Shown: piece after piece, positions 16,985 to 25,277 of the stretch
Layout: every line of letters starts with the position of its first letter
Numbering within the stretch: the first letter of the stretch is position 1
Origin: Clostridia bacterium
GTDB lineage: Bacteria; Bacillota; Clostridia; Oscillospirales; CAG-272
NCBI GenBank assembly: GCA_017942005.1
Contig: JAGAVJ010000039.1
Span: 31,591-95,590 of the forward strand
DNA length: 64,000 nt
Direction of reading: 5' to 3'
Position numbers and translations under genes: made by a program
The notes under the pieces: generated by a model
The model's input: only the letters and a program-made list of their open reading frames with translations
What the model was told of the DNA's origin: nothing
Databases searched by the model: none

Positions 16985-19318
16985 TTACTCATTTAAGTAA
17001 ATCCAAACTCTAGAATGGATAATCTTTGTCGTTTCCTCCAGCGACCTTGCATTGCCGCGCCAGTAAGACAGTTCTTCCTCCACAATCTGCATAATGACGT
17101 TATCACTTTCACCTTTCATATGACAGGTATCGAAAAATGTATACAGTTTATCGATATCTTCATCCGTCAGTTCTATCACACGATAACGCCGGTCTGCATT
17201 TCCGTTGGAGCCACCGAAATTGGGGTCAAATTCGGTAGTTGTTCCCTCTGGATACAAAGGGATGATTCCAGGTTCCCCTCCAGACTCCGCCCATTCGGCA
17301 AATATCCTTGAAAAATAATGGAATCGTTTGCCATTCATCCAAAGGAGAAACGCCTCTTTTGTCACAGGCATTTCATCTCCAAGCAGGTATTCTGCACAGT
17401 CAAGCTGCATTTCCGGCGTCAGCATATACTGGATAAATGCAGTACAGCCATCCACAACAGGAGAATTTGCAATGACGGAGATACGCCCTAAACCATAAAT
17501 CGATGCACTGCCCCCATTCATAGAGGGAAAACCGCATATGGAAAAATCATGGTCTCCATACATCAGTTTTAATACAGCATATCTTTCCGGCGATGAAAGC
17601 TCACTTTCCAAGAGTTTTAAGCCGCCCTCACGCACGCGCTTCATCAGGGTACCGTTGGTCAATCCCTGCATCAACCCCTTTTTATAATCTGAGCCAATCC
17701 GTCCAATCTCCGTATTGTTGTATTGCTCAAATGTTTCCATATACTGAATCATATCCCGGAATTCCTGTGTATCAAACTGTGTCGTTTTATGTTCATAATC
17801 GACAAATTCCATAATTCCATTGCCGCGTATTGTCGATATGGAATTTGACGTCAGATTCGTCAACACCTCATCTTCTTTTAAATCTTCCGTCATCTGATAC
17901 AGCTTTTCCCAAGTCAATGCACCTGGTACAGTCGATGATAGTGCCGTCTGTGCACTTACATACATATAAGGCTGGATTTGATACAGCGCACCTTTATAGC
18001 TGTAAGCCTCCTTGATGCAGCCGAAAATATCGTCTCCTACATAAGGCAGTAAATCCAGGAAAATATCTTTATCATAATATTTCTTTAGAATTCCAGGATG
18101 TTGTGGAATGATCATATCATATTGATTATTCAGAAGAAGTCCTTTGATCAATGCATCCTCGTCCTCTTCGTCATTATAAGTGCCTAATACCGTATACGAA
18201 ATATAATAGTCCGAATTCGTTTTATTAAACATAGATATGGCATATGCGATTTCATAATTACCAAAAGAACCGATCTGCGCAAGATTGATTATTTTCCGAT
18301 CCCCCAGCGGAATATCTTTCATTTCTGCAAAATAGGAATGTGTGACAGAAACACCGTTTTCATTTGTTGTACTGGAATAGTACAGCGTATCATCATTTAT
18401 AACGTGTATATCCTGCATATTTTCATAACTGATCAAACCGCTGTCCGACAAAGAAAAAATAAACTTCATCTGTTCGCCGTCATTATATTTAAAAATTCCT
18501 TCCGCTGCTTTTATATAAAGACTGCCATTGCCCCCAAGTATAATTGTTCCTTCTTGATACCGATATGGCAGACGCAACGCACAGCGTTGATACCTGTTAC
18601 TCTGTATATCAAGCTTGATACATTCATCGGTAAAAAATCCTATATAATATATTCCATTGCCAACATATAAAATTGATCCGCCGAATAAGGATTCTGTAAA
18701 GATTTGTTTTCCAAGAAAATTTAGAGATTCATTATAATAAAAAATATTTTGAGAATCCATAAGAAGAATATGGATCCCGTCTTCATCTTCACATGTATGG
18801 ATATTCATCGCTGGATAATACGGATCAAATTTTTCGGCAAAATCCGGTGTTGTTGTCTCCGCAAGCACATTACCGTATACATCAAGCATTTGTAAAAACA
18901 ATGCTTTTTCTGAAGTTTCAGAAGGATACACAATCAAAAAACGCCCACCGGAAAACATGTAGACATATTCTGGAAAGCGTGTTTTGTCCACAGTAGGGAC
19001 GGTATATTCCGCACATACAGTCCCCTCGTCTCCATATGCAAGCAATGTTGTTTCAGAGCTTCCGTCCAGCATCTGATTTTGTACCACATAGAGATATCCA
19101 TCTTTAAGATAACTTTTTTCCAGTGCTATATCCACTTCCCGGACTGTATATTCTCGAATCAGTTTTTCAGCAAATATAGTTTCGTCTGTGCCTTTTGTAG
19201 AAACTGGCAGCGTTTGCTTTAATTGTGTGGTAGAATCTATATTTTTTTCAGAGGTACAGCCACAAAGCAGTGGTAGCATAGTCAAAGCGGTCAATAATAT
19301 GCATAACCAGCGTTTCAT
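16985..19318 (-). CDS. Island lipoprotein D: orphan extracellular solute-binding protein with N-terminal repeat domain
   Basis: 777 aa and the most diverged of the four. The signal peptide ends in LCGC (Cys21). Strand-repeat segments include GSLYIKAAEGIFKYNDGEQM. The solute-binding half starts at about residue 345: EIAYAISMFNKTNSDYYISY, QYDMIIPQHPGIL, SICGFPSMNGGSASIYG, AFIQYMLTPEMQ. It ends with EEELSYWRGNARSL and SRVWIYLNE like the others. GAGGAG 10 bases upstream of ATG 19318 fixes the start. It lies 17 bp after a small CxxC gene with which it forms the promoter-proximal unit of the island. The ligand is unknown. Confidence 0.8.
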   Translation of the reverse strand: MKRWLCILLTALTMLPLLCGCTSEKNIDSTTQLKQTLPVSTKGTDETIFAEKLIREYTVREVDIALEKSYLKDGYLYVVQNQMLDGSSETTLLAYGDEGTVCAEYTVPTVDKTRFPEYVYMFSGGRFLIVYPSETSEKALFLQMLDVYGNVLAETTTPDFAEKFDPYYPAMNIHTCEDEDGIHILLMDSQNIFYYNESLNFLGKQIFTESLFGGSILYVGNGIYYIGFFTDECIKLDIQSNRYQRCALRLPYRYQEGTIILGGNGSLYIKAAEGIFKYNDGEQMKFIFSLSDSGLISYENMQDIHVINDDTLYYSSTTNENGVSVTHSYFAEMKDIPLGDRKIINLAQIGSFGNYEIAYAISMFNKTNSDYYISYTVLGTYNDEEDEDALIKGLLLNNQYDMIIPQHPGILKKYYDKDIFLDLLPYVGDDIFGCIKEAYSYKGALYQIQPYMYVSAQTALSSTVPGALTWEKLYQMTEDLKEDEVLTNLTSNSISTIRGNGIMEFVDYEHKTTQFDTQEFRDMIQYMETFEQYNNTEIGRIGSDYKKGLMQGLTNGTLMKRVREGGLKLLESELSSPERYAVLKLMYGDHDFSICGFPSMNGGSASIYGLGRISVIANSPVVDGCTAFIQYMLTPEMQLDCAEYLLGDEMPVTKEAFLLWMNGKRFHYFSRIFAEWAESGGEPGIIPLYPEGTTTEFDPNFGGSNGNADRRYRVIELTDEDIDKLYTFFDTCHMKGESDNVIMQIVEEELSYWRGNARSLEETTKIIHSRVWIYLNE

Positions 19319-19335
19319 TTCATGTTCTCCTCTAA

Positions 19336-19704
19336 TTATTCTTGAACATACCCACAGGCGCTACAATAGTATTTTCCAGTTTGTGTATTATAAGAAAGTG
19401 TGGGATGCTGTGTCATGATACCATATGTTACAGGAGTCCTTCTTCCACATTCTACACATATCATAATAACATTATCATAATATAATTGTCTACACCAAGC
19501 TGACGTACCGACAATATCATATTCACCAGTATAATGTTTATTCGATGTATCAAAAGTAAAGGTTTTACAATTACATAAACCCTCACGTGATTCATGTATA
19601 ATTGTATTTTCATATGTATCTGCCGCTTCTGCCATTAAAACTGCTGGAATAAAACACATCATAATGCAGAGAAAAAGAGTAAAAATTCGTTTTAATTTTT
19701 TCAT
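19336..19704 (-). CDS. Small secreted double-CxxC protein (island type)
   Basis: 122 aa, not assigned to a known family. The signal peptide covers about residues 1-28 (MKKLKRIFTLFLCIMMCF, cleavage after AEAA). The mature chain has CNCK, WC, then CVECGRRTP and CSACGYVQE at the C-terminus, with an HP between the pairs. This is the same Cys order as the protein at 10630-11031. AAAGGAG lies upstream of ATG 19704. The gene is the first of a two-gene unit with lipoprotein D and follows island promoter 1. The residues allow either zinc binding or disulphides; outside the cell the latter is also likely. Confidence 0.7.
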   Translation of the reverse strand: MKKLKRIFTLFLCIMMCFIPAVLMAEAADTYENTIIHESREGLCNCKTFTFDTSNKHYTGEYDIVGTSAWCRQLYYDNVIMICVECGRRTPVTYGIMTQHPTLSYNTQTGKYYCSACGYVQE

Positions 19705-19845
19705 AATGATTCTCCTTTGTTTTTATTTTAGAGTACTGAAAATTGAATCAATTGTCGGGTTTGCATAAAATAACCGCTTTGCACTGCTTTGCCAATCGGC
19801 TGAAACCTCCTTTTCCTAAAATTTCCATATTGTGTTTCTGTAATC

Positions 19846-19938
19846 ATTATATCATATTTTTACAGAAACTGTCAACGCTTTTTATATATTTTTTCAAATT
19901 CCGCACAATACACAAAATGCTTCAATTGATTTTGTATA
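19846..19938 (-). promoter_or_regulatory. Island promoter 1 with upstream dyad
   Basis: TTGACA (19875-19870), 18 bp, TATAAT (19851-19846). The dyad TACACAAAAT-N10-ATTTTGTATA (19909-19938) lies 33 bp upstream of the -35, although the surrounding sequence has diverged from the other three promoters. Retention of dyad and spacing in this diverged copy argues that the site is functional. Confidence 0.75.
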
Positions 19939-19946
19939 GAATAAAC

Positions 19947-19986
19947 AAAAGAACGGCACGATTGATTAAAACCGTACCGTTCTTTT
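19947..19986 (-). terminator. Intrinsic terminator after tsf
   Basis: On the minus strand GAACGG pairs with CCGTTC and ACG-type inner pairs extend the stem; TTTTGTTT follows. It is located just after the tsf stop and closes the rpsB-tsf transcript before the island. Confidence 0.85.
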
Positions 19987-20004
19987 ATTTTATACGAAAG
20001 GATT

Positions 20005-20937
20005 TTACTTGTTGTTGACCATCTTTTCGATTTCAGCTGCGAAATCCTCTTCTCTCTTCTGGAGACCTTCGCCCTTTTCGTAGCGGAAGAAGGAAGCAAC
20101 TGTCATCTTGCCGCCGCAAGCCTTGCCGCACTCGTCAAGATACTTTGCGACAGATTCCTTGTTTTCAGCCTTGACATATTCCTGTTCGAGCAGGCAGTTT
20201 GCTTCGTAGAACTTGCCGAGACGACCGATAACGATCTTCTCCAGCACCTGCTGCGGCTTCTTTGCGTTTGCAGGATCGTTAGCAAGCTGTGCAAGCAGAA
20301 CGGACTTTTCCTCATCGATGACAGATACAGGAACGTCATCCTTGCCGATATACGGAACAGCAGCCTGTGCAGCGATGTGCAGTGCGATGTTCTTCTTTGC
20401 TTCTGCAAAGCCTTCCCATGCCTTTGCAGCATCGTCAGCTTCAAACTTAACAATAACGCCAATCGCGCCCTTGCCGTGGATATAGGAGACAAGCTCGCCT
20501 TCCACAATGTCAAAACGGCGGATGGACATATTCTCACCAATGGTGAAAATCATCTGCTTCAGCTGTGCTTCCACAGTGGTTTCCCCTTCATAGGTGCATG
20601 CGAGAAGTGCAGCAACATCAGCGGGCTTCTCGGTGATGATGATATGGAGCAGCTTTGCAACAAACGCTTTAAAGGTATCGTTCTTTGCAACAAAGTCTGT
20701 CTCAGAGTTTACTTCAATAATCGCACCGACGTTGCCTTCGATTGCGATATCTACCAGACCCTCCGCAGCAATTCTGTCTGCCTTCTTTGCAGCGACAGCA
20801 ATGCCTCTTTCGCGGAGAACCTTGATTGCTTCCTCGATATTGCCTTCTGCTTCGACAAGTGCCTTCTTGCACTCCATCATGCCGCAGCCGGTCTTTTTAC
20901 GCAGCTCTGCTACGTCTTTTGCAGAAATGTTTGCCAT
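20005..20937 (-). CDS. tsf: Translation elongation factor Ts
   Basis: Nucleotide exchange factor for EF-Tu. The 310-aa protein has the UBA-like N-terminus (AELRKKTGCGMMECKKALVE) and the core signature VNSETDFVAKND near residue 78. It forms the usual pair with rpsB. The ATG at 20937 has no ribosome site at normal distance. Instead GAAAGGA stands 53 bases upstream, and a strong imperfect palindrome fills most of the gap (see 20938-20997). pyrH, the usual next gene, is absent. Confidence 0.97.
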   Translation of the reverse strand: MANISAKDVAELRKKTGCGMMECKKALVEAEGNIEEAIKVLRERGIAVAAKKADRIAAEGLVDIAIEGNVGAIIEVNSETDFVAKNDTFKAFVAKLLHIIITEKPADVAALLACTYEGETTVEAQLKQMIFTIGENMSIRRFDIVEGELVSYIHGKGAIGVIVKFEADDAAKAWEGFAEAKKNIALHIAAQAAVPYIGKDDVPVSVIDEEKSVLLAQLANDPANAKKPQQVLEKIVIGRLGKFYEANCLLEQEYVKAENKESVAKYLDECGKACGGKMTVASFFRYEKGEGLQKREEDFAAEIEKMVNNK

Positions 20938-20997
20938 TTTTTATTTCCATAACTTCGCATGTTCAGCATAGCTGAACGGTGCGAAATTTTTCCTTTC
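20938..20997 (-). promoter_or_regulatory. Shine-Dalgarno / palindrome / start arrangement, tsf (repeat shared with 22554-22613)
   Basis: On the minus strand GAAAGGA is followed by a palindrome with TTCAGC-TAT-GCTGAA at its tip and TTCGCA/TGCGAA at its base. Then come GTTATGG and AAATAAAAA before ATG. About 50 bp are nearly identical to the segment before the gene at 22614, and the distance from GAAAGGA to ATG is 53 bases in both. Confidence 0.75.
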
Positions 20998-21016
20998 ACT
21001 GTTGAATATATCGGGA

Positions 21017-21751
21017 TTACTCTGCGTCCTCGACAGCAGTCTCTTCTACTGCTTCCGGTGTGTTCTGTTCGCCCTGCTTGCCTTCGATGACAGCGCTTGC
21101 GAGAACAGATGCAATCAGCTTGATTGCACGGATTGCATCGTCGTTGCCGGGAATGATGTAGTCAGCATCGTCGGGATCACAGTTGGTATCGACAATTGCA
21201 ACGACCGGAATACCGAGCTTCTTTGCTTCAAGCACTGCGTTGTGTTCCTTCTTGGGGTCAACGATAAATACTGCGGAGGGCAGACCAGGCATGTTCTTAA
21301 TACCGCCATAGTTGCGTTCCAGGTCGCTCATTTCCTTCATGAGCTTCGCGACTTCCTTCTTGGGGAGCAGGTCGAACGTACCGTCTTCCTTCATCTTTTC
21401 AAGGTTGTTCAGTCTTGCGATAGACTTCTTGATGGTCTTATAGTTGGTGAGCATACCGCCGGGCCATCTTTCATTGACATAGTACATGCCGCACCGTTCA
21501 GCTTCTTCCTTGATGGCGTCAGCTGCCTGCTTCTTGGTACCAACGAATAAAAGGGTACCGTTTTCTGTTGCCATATCACGGACAAACATGTACGCTTCTT
21601 CAAACTTCTTGACGGTCTTCTGCAGGTCAATGATGTAGATACCGTTTCTTTCGGTGAAGATGTACTCTGCCATCTTCGGGTTCCATCTTCTGGTGTGGTG
21701 ACCGAAGTGGACACCTGCTTCGAGCAGCTGCTTAATTGTAATAACTGACAT
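21017..21751 (-). CDS. rpsB: 30S ribosomal protein S2
   Basis: 244 aa. Family signatures: [18 protein letters not shown] at the N-terminus, [20 protein letters not shown], then [20 protein letters not shown] with [18 protein letters not shown] near residue 190. The start is ATG 21751 with AGGAGG nine bases upstream; the in-frame TTG at 21757 is too close to that site. It heads the rpsB-tsf transcript from the promoter at 21922-21950. An acidic C-terminal tail ([12 protein letters not shown]) is typical of Clostridia. Confidence 0.98.
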   Translation of the reverse strand: MSVITIKQLLEAGVHFGHHTRRWNPKMAEYIFTERNGIYIIDLQKTVKKFEEAYMFVRDMATENGTLLFVGTKKQAADAIKEEAERCGMYYVNERWPGGMLTNYKTIKKSIARLNNLEKMKEDGTFDLLPKKEVAKLMKEMSDLERNYGGIKNMPGLPSAVFIVDPKKEHNAVLEAKKLGIPVVAIVDTNCDPDDADYIIPGNDDAIRAIKLIASVLASAVIEGKQGEQNTPEAVEETAVEDAE

Positions 21752-21891
21752 TTTCAATGTCCTCCTGAACTATAAATGGTTTTTGTTCCACCACAGGACG
21801 CTCTCTGCGGCTCATACAGTATGCAGCATACAAACGCATACCGAACCAATTAGGACCGCAACCAAGCCTGTGTGTGTCATTCTGTAAACAA

Positions 21892-21950
21892 ACAGCAGAA
21901 TTTCTGTTGTTTACTTTAAATATTTTACCATATTTTTATCAATAAAGCAA
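21892..21950 (-). promoter_or_regulatory. rpsB promoter and 5'-end hairpin
   Basis: TTGCTT (21950-21945), 17 bp, TAAAAT (21927-21922). About 8 bases after the -10 begins an 11-bp stem with one bulge (GTAAACAA-CAG side against CTG-TTGTTTAC, loop at about 21901). The mRNA would therefore begin with a hairpin, followed by about 140 nt of leader. It may stabilise the mRNA or take part in S2 autoregulation. Confidence 0.65.
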
Positions 21951-22001
21951 GTGCCGTTTCAAAATTCACATTTTTTTTACATTTCAACTGTCATGATCTT
22001 C

Positions 22002-22283
22002 TCAGCACCTCGGCTTTTTCATTCTGCGCGGCGTAGGGCAGCATTCCTCCTGCTTCATGTTGACAAGAATGCATTCCGCCCCGATACATTGAACCGCGTC
22101 CCAAGGCACCACAATGACACTTCCCTGCAGCATTCCCTTGACAGAGCATGGCGGAGATACACATAAAGAACAAATTCTGCCGCTGCACGTGTCAAAAATA
22201 AGATCGGTCACACATCCAAGTGTTTCCGCATCGCAAATGCGGATGACCTCACGCGCACGCAGCTCGGAAAAAGAGATTACCAT
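22002..22283 (-). CDS. ymxH: YlmC/YmxH family PRC-barrel sporulation protein
   Basis: 93 aa from ATG 22283. A single PRC-barrel domain matches the YlmC/YmxH family: SFSELRAREVIRICDAETLG, then VTDLIFDTCSGRI and IVVPWDAVQCIGAECILV. A Cys- and Arg-rich tail of about 18 residues (MKQEECCPTPRRMKKPRC) is extra and Cys content is high overall. The family is linked to sporulation in Bacillus, but its molecular role is not settled. The start sits behind a ribosome site and a stem-loop (22284-22323). A longer frame from 22442 reads through that leader and is rejected. Transcribed divergently from the gene at 22614. Confidence 0.82.
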   Translation of the reverse strand: MVISFSELRAREVIRICDAETLGCVTDLIFDTCSGRICSLCVSPPCSVKGMLQGSVIVVPWDAVQCIGAECILVNMKQEECCPTPRRMKKPRC

Positions 22284-22323
22284 ACAATAAAACCATTCCT
22301 TCGCGTAAGCGAAGCCTCCCTTT
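22284..22323 (-). promoter_or_regulatory. Shine-Dalgarno / stem-loop / start arrangement, ymxH
   Basis: On the minus strand AAAGGGAGG (22323-22315) is followed directly by CTTCGC-TTAC-GCGAAG (22314-22299), then GAATGG, nine bases and ATG. The 3' arm of the stem also contains GAAGGA, so a second weaker site is possible. Confidence 0.65.
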
Positions 22324-22404
22324 GTATTGTTGTATTTCAGAAATCGGCAATTGCAGCAAAGTCTTTTGTGCTGCTGCCGCTGCCGACTGCTGTAAAACTG
22401 TTTC

Positions 22405-22458
22405 ATTATATGAAAATTCCGGAAAACAGTTGCAAAGTCCATCGGAATGTGATATAAT
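22405..22458. promoter_or_regulatory. Divergent promoters sharing one palindromic -35
   Basis: TTGCAA at 22430-22435 reads the same on both strands. Plus strand: 17 bp, then TATAAT (22453-22458), for the gene at 22614. Minus strand: 19 bp, then TATAAT (22410-22405), for ymxH; this spacing is long, so the minus promoter is less sure. Confidence 0.55.
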
Positions 22459-22553
22459 TATGAAATAAAAATACGACACATAAAGCAAGGAGCAAAGTTT
22501 GAAAAATAAATTTTTCAAACCGTGTTTTGTGACTTACGTCATAATTCCACAAA

Positions 22554-22613
22554 GAAAGGAAAAACTTTGCACCATTCAGCTATGCTGAACATGCGAAGTT
22601 ATGGATCGCATTT
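22554..22613 (+). promoter_or_regulatory. Shine-Dalgarno / palindrome / start arrangement, gene at 22614
   Basis: GAAAGGA (22554-22560), then ACTTTGCA and TGCGAAGT closing a palindrome with TTCAGC-TAT-GCTGAA at its tip, then TATGG and nine bases before ATG 22614. It is the second copy of the element before tsf. Confidence 0.75.
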
Positions 22614-23195
22614 ATGGCAAGAAATACATCTTATAATGAGAGCAATGAATTCGGCAATTATGTCGAATACTGCATTGAAAAGCGTTCTGAAGGTGCATAT
22701 CGCCACAAACGAATTCTGCTGCGCACACTCTGTATCTTTGCTGCCATTATCATCATTCCCATTGTTACCTATTCCACTGCCGGAAAGCTTTTAATTACAT
22801 TTGTTCCGGTCTGGATGGGTCTGTGCGGCATTGCATATTGGTATCTGTCTCGGTTTGTCAATATCGAATATGAATACCGTATCGTACAGGGCGAATTCCA
22901 GATGGATGTCATCTACGGGCAGCGCCAGAGAAAAGAGCTTATCACCGTCCGTATCCGTGATATGGAAATCATCCATCCCTATGATGAAGCGGCAAAAAAT
23001 GCAGTCGCAGCCTGCGATGTTGTGTATGACTGCTCCATTTCTCAAAAGCATCCGACGCCGGATATCTACTACTTCCTCTACCAGGAAAACGGAAAAAAAG
23101 CGGCGGTCATCTTTGAAGCGACCCGCAAGACACTGGACATCATGAAGTTTTATAATGCGTCTGTCCTGACAAAAAAGGACGATCTGCGCCATTAA
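22614..23195 (+). CDS. Two-helix membrane protein of unknown function
   Basis: 193 aa, not recognised with certainty. A polar N-terminus of about 32 residues is followed by two close membrane segments (about 36-52 LRTLCIFAAIIIIPIVTY and 58-76 LLITFVPVWMGLCGIAYWYL). A soluble domain of about 110 residues begins YEYRIVQGEFQMDVIYGQR, resembles a PH-like fold in pattern, and probably faces the cytoplasm. Such proteins are common and uncharacterised in Clostridia. The start is supported by the leader element shared with tsf rather than by a close ribosome site. It stands alone between ymxH (divergent) and the lipoprotein-alr pair. Confidence 0.75.
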   Translation: MARNTSYNESNEFGNYVEYCIEKRSEGAYRHKRILLRTLCIFAAIIIIPIVTYSTAGKLLITFVPVWMGLCGIAYWYLSRFVNIEYEYRIVQGEFQMDVIYGQRQRKELITVRIRDMEIIHPYDEAAKNAVAACDVVYDCSISQKHPTPDIYYFLYQENGKKAAVIFEATRKTLDIMKFYNASVLTKKDDLRH

Positions 23196-23337
23196 GTCCC
23201 ACCATAAAAAAACATAGCGTATCATGCCGATGTCCCTATGATAACGAGCAATCGCGTCCTCCCCGCCTATCGCCGCTTCTAAAAGAAAGTTATAGTGCAT
23301 ATTGTTTTTGTGTACAACTTGTTTTCAAAGGAGCGGT

Positions 23338-24084
23338 ATGGATATGATGCGGAGGATGATAGCTGGATTCTTATGTTTGTCACTTGCCGTTTTTCTGTTT
23401 GGGTGCAGCGGTAGGGGAAGGACAGAATGTGCGGAAACGCTGATGCAGTGCTTTTCTGTCCCATTTGTCTGCGGCTTTGAAGCAGAATGTGACGGGCAAA
23501 AAACCGTATGCGGCACCATTTCCCGTACAGATGCGGGAGATGTCGTCACCATCACAGACCCTCAAAGCAATGCAAAAACAACGTTCCTGTTCGCCGACGG
23601 CAGCGTATCGCTGTGTACCGGTGCGGGCAGCGGCGGGGAACCCCTGTACATTCCCGTAACACTTCCGGATGCAAATACAGCAAACGGTAATCCCACCGGC
23701 GCAACACGCTGCGGCGTAACGCACTATGGTGCAGCCTTCTGCCGTGCGCTGTTCTGTGTGCTTCCGAATGAAACCTTTTCGGCAGTGCGCGAAGGAGAGA
23801 CGATCCGCATCACAGGAGCATTACCGACAATGAAAGAAAATGCTGCGAAAGGCAGCGTCTCAACAGGCAGCGCCACTACAGGCAGCGCCGCTGCGGACAC
23901 AAACGATGCGGAAAAAGGAACGCCCGCAGAAACCGGAGTCAAAACAGCCCCTTCTTCCACTGCCGCTGATGCCTCCGACACCAAGACCGTCTATTCCGCC
24001 GTCTTTTCCAAGGACGGCGTCCCGCTGTCCCTCTCGGACGGCATACTTTCTCTGCACATTACCTCTTATGTATCACAAGAATAA
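23338..24084 (+). CDS. Lipoprotein of unknown function upstream of alr
   Basis: 248 aa. The signal peptide (MRRMIAGFLCLSLAVFLFGC) ends in the lipobox LFGC. The body (FEAECDGQKTVCGTISR, VVTITDPQSNAKTTFLFADG) has the strand spacing of LolA-like lipoproteins. In Bacillus the lipoprotein YdcC occupies the place before alr, so an equivalent role is possible but not shown. A Ser/Thr/Ala-rich stretch with GSVSTGSATTGSAAAD is an insertion or linker. GGAG four bases from ATG 23338 supports the start; ATG 23344 is an alternative with better spacing. It ends 32 bp before alr and is probably co-transcribed. Confidence 0.7.
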   Translation: MDMMRRMIAGFLCLSLAVFLFGCSGRGRTECAETLMQCFSVPFVCGFEAECDGQKTVCGTISRTDAGDVVTITDPQSNAKTTFLFADGSVSLCTGAGSGGEPLYIPVTLPDANTANGNPTGATRCGVTHYGAAFCRALFCVLPNETFSAVREGETIRITGALPTMKENAAKGSVSTGSATTGSAAADTNDAEKGTPAETGVKTAPSSTAADASDTKTVYSAVFSKDGVPLSLSDGILSLHITSYVSQE

Positions 24085-24116
24085 AAATCACGTTTACCTG
24101 CAATGATGGTTATAGT

Positions 24117-25271
24117 ATGGAACTGTTATCAAAACAACGAAAAGCCAAGCTTGAGGCATGTATCAGCCTCGAAAATCTCATACACAATTTCAATATAATC
24201 CGGTCCCTGACCCAAAGCCGCATTTGCTGCTGTATCAAAGCAGACGCATACGGTCACGGCGCGTGGCAGTGTGCGCAGACCCTCGCCGCTGCCGGTGCAG
24301 ATTTTTTTGCCGTATCCTCCATTGCGGAAGCAGAAGAAGTACGGCTTGCATTAAATGCATACGGAGACGACGATATCGGCATCCTGATTTTAGGCTATAC
24401 ACTGCCGGAGGACGCCGACCTGCTCATCCGGTACAATATTCGTCAAACCGTATTTTCAAGCGAATATGCCCGTGCATTGCGCAGTGCTATCCGGGAATAT
24501 AAGCTTGACGGCACGCTTGCACGGGACGCCAAGCTGCAAATTCACATCAAAGTAGACACCGGCATGAACCGTCTCGGCTTCTCTCCAGACGATACAGACG
24601 GCATGGCGTCTCTATTTTTCGAACGTGATTTTGCAGTGGAAGGAATCTTCACCCACTTTGCAAAGTCTGATACCCCCTCCTCTAACATGACGGAGGAGCA
24701 GTATGCACGTTATCAAAAAGCGGTTGCAGCACTTGCGCAGCGCGGCTGTACGGTGCCCATTCATCATGTCTGCAATTCCGCTGCCATAACCAACGATCCG
24801 CATATGCATCTTGACATGGTGCGGCTTGGCATCGAGCTCTACGGTCTGATGCCGTCAAAGGAAACGCCGCTTCCAGACCTTCGCCCGGTTATGACACTGA
24901 AAACGGTCATTTCCCACATTCATACCGTACATGCCGGAGAAGCAGTCGGGTACGGTGCAGCCTATGTGGCGGATCACGATATTCGTCTTGCCACGCTTCC
25001 CATCGGATATGCGGACGGATTCATCCGTGCCTATGCGGACGGCGGCAGCGTGTGCATCCGAAACGGTTCTGCCCCCATTCGCGGCCGTATCTGCATGGAT
25101 CAATGCATGGTGGACATTACCGACATTGAAGGCGCTTCCATCGGCGACGAAGTGGTTCTGTTCGGGGAAAACGCACCGTCCGCAGACGAAATTGCCGCCG
25201 GCGCCGGTACGATTGGATATGAGGTACTGTGCTTAATCGGTAAGCGTGTACCGCGCGTTTATACAAGGTGA
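24117..25271 (+). CDS. alr: Alanine racemase
   Basis: PLP enzyme that makes D-alanine for the peptidoglycan stem. 384 aa. The PLP lysine lies in CIKADAYGHGAW near residue 41. The second catalytic residue is the Tyr of GYGAAYVADHD (about 283), followed by TLPIGYADGFIRA, then RGRICMDQCMVDIT and the C-terminal beta domain IGDEVVLFG. All key residues are present. The ribosome site is weak: ATGATGG stands just before ATG 24117, so translation may depend on the upstream lipoprotein gene. Several hairpins follow the stop. Confidence 0.97.
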   Translation: MELLSKQRKAKLEACISLENLIHNFNIIRSLTQSRICCCIKADAYGHGAWQCAQTLAAAGADFFAVSSIAEAEEVRLALNAYGDDDIGILILGYTLPEDADLLIRYNIRQTVFSSEYARALRSAIREYKLDGTLARDAKLQIHIKVDTGMNRLGFSPDDTDGMASLFFERDFAVEGIFTHFAKSDTPSSNMTEEQYARYQKAVAALAQRGCTVPIHHVCNSAAITNDPHMHLDMVRLGIELYGLMPSKETPLPDLRPVMTLKTVISHIHTVHAGEAVGYGAAYVADHDIRLATLPIGYADGFIRAYADGGSVCIRNGSAPIRGRICMDQCMVDITDIEGASIGDEVVLFGENAPSADEIAAGAGTIGYEVLCLIGKRVPRVYTR

Positions 25272-25277
25272 TTTTTT

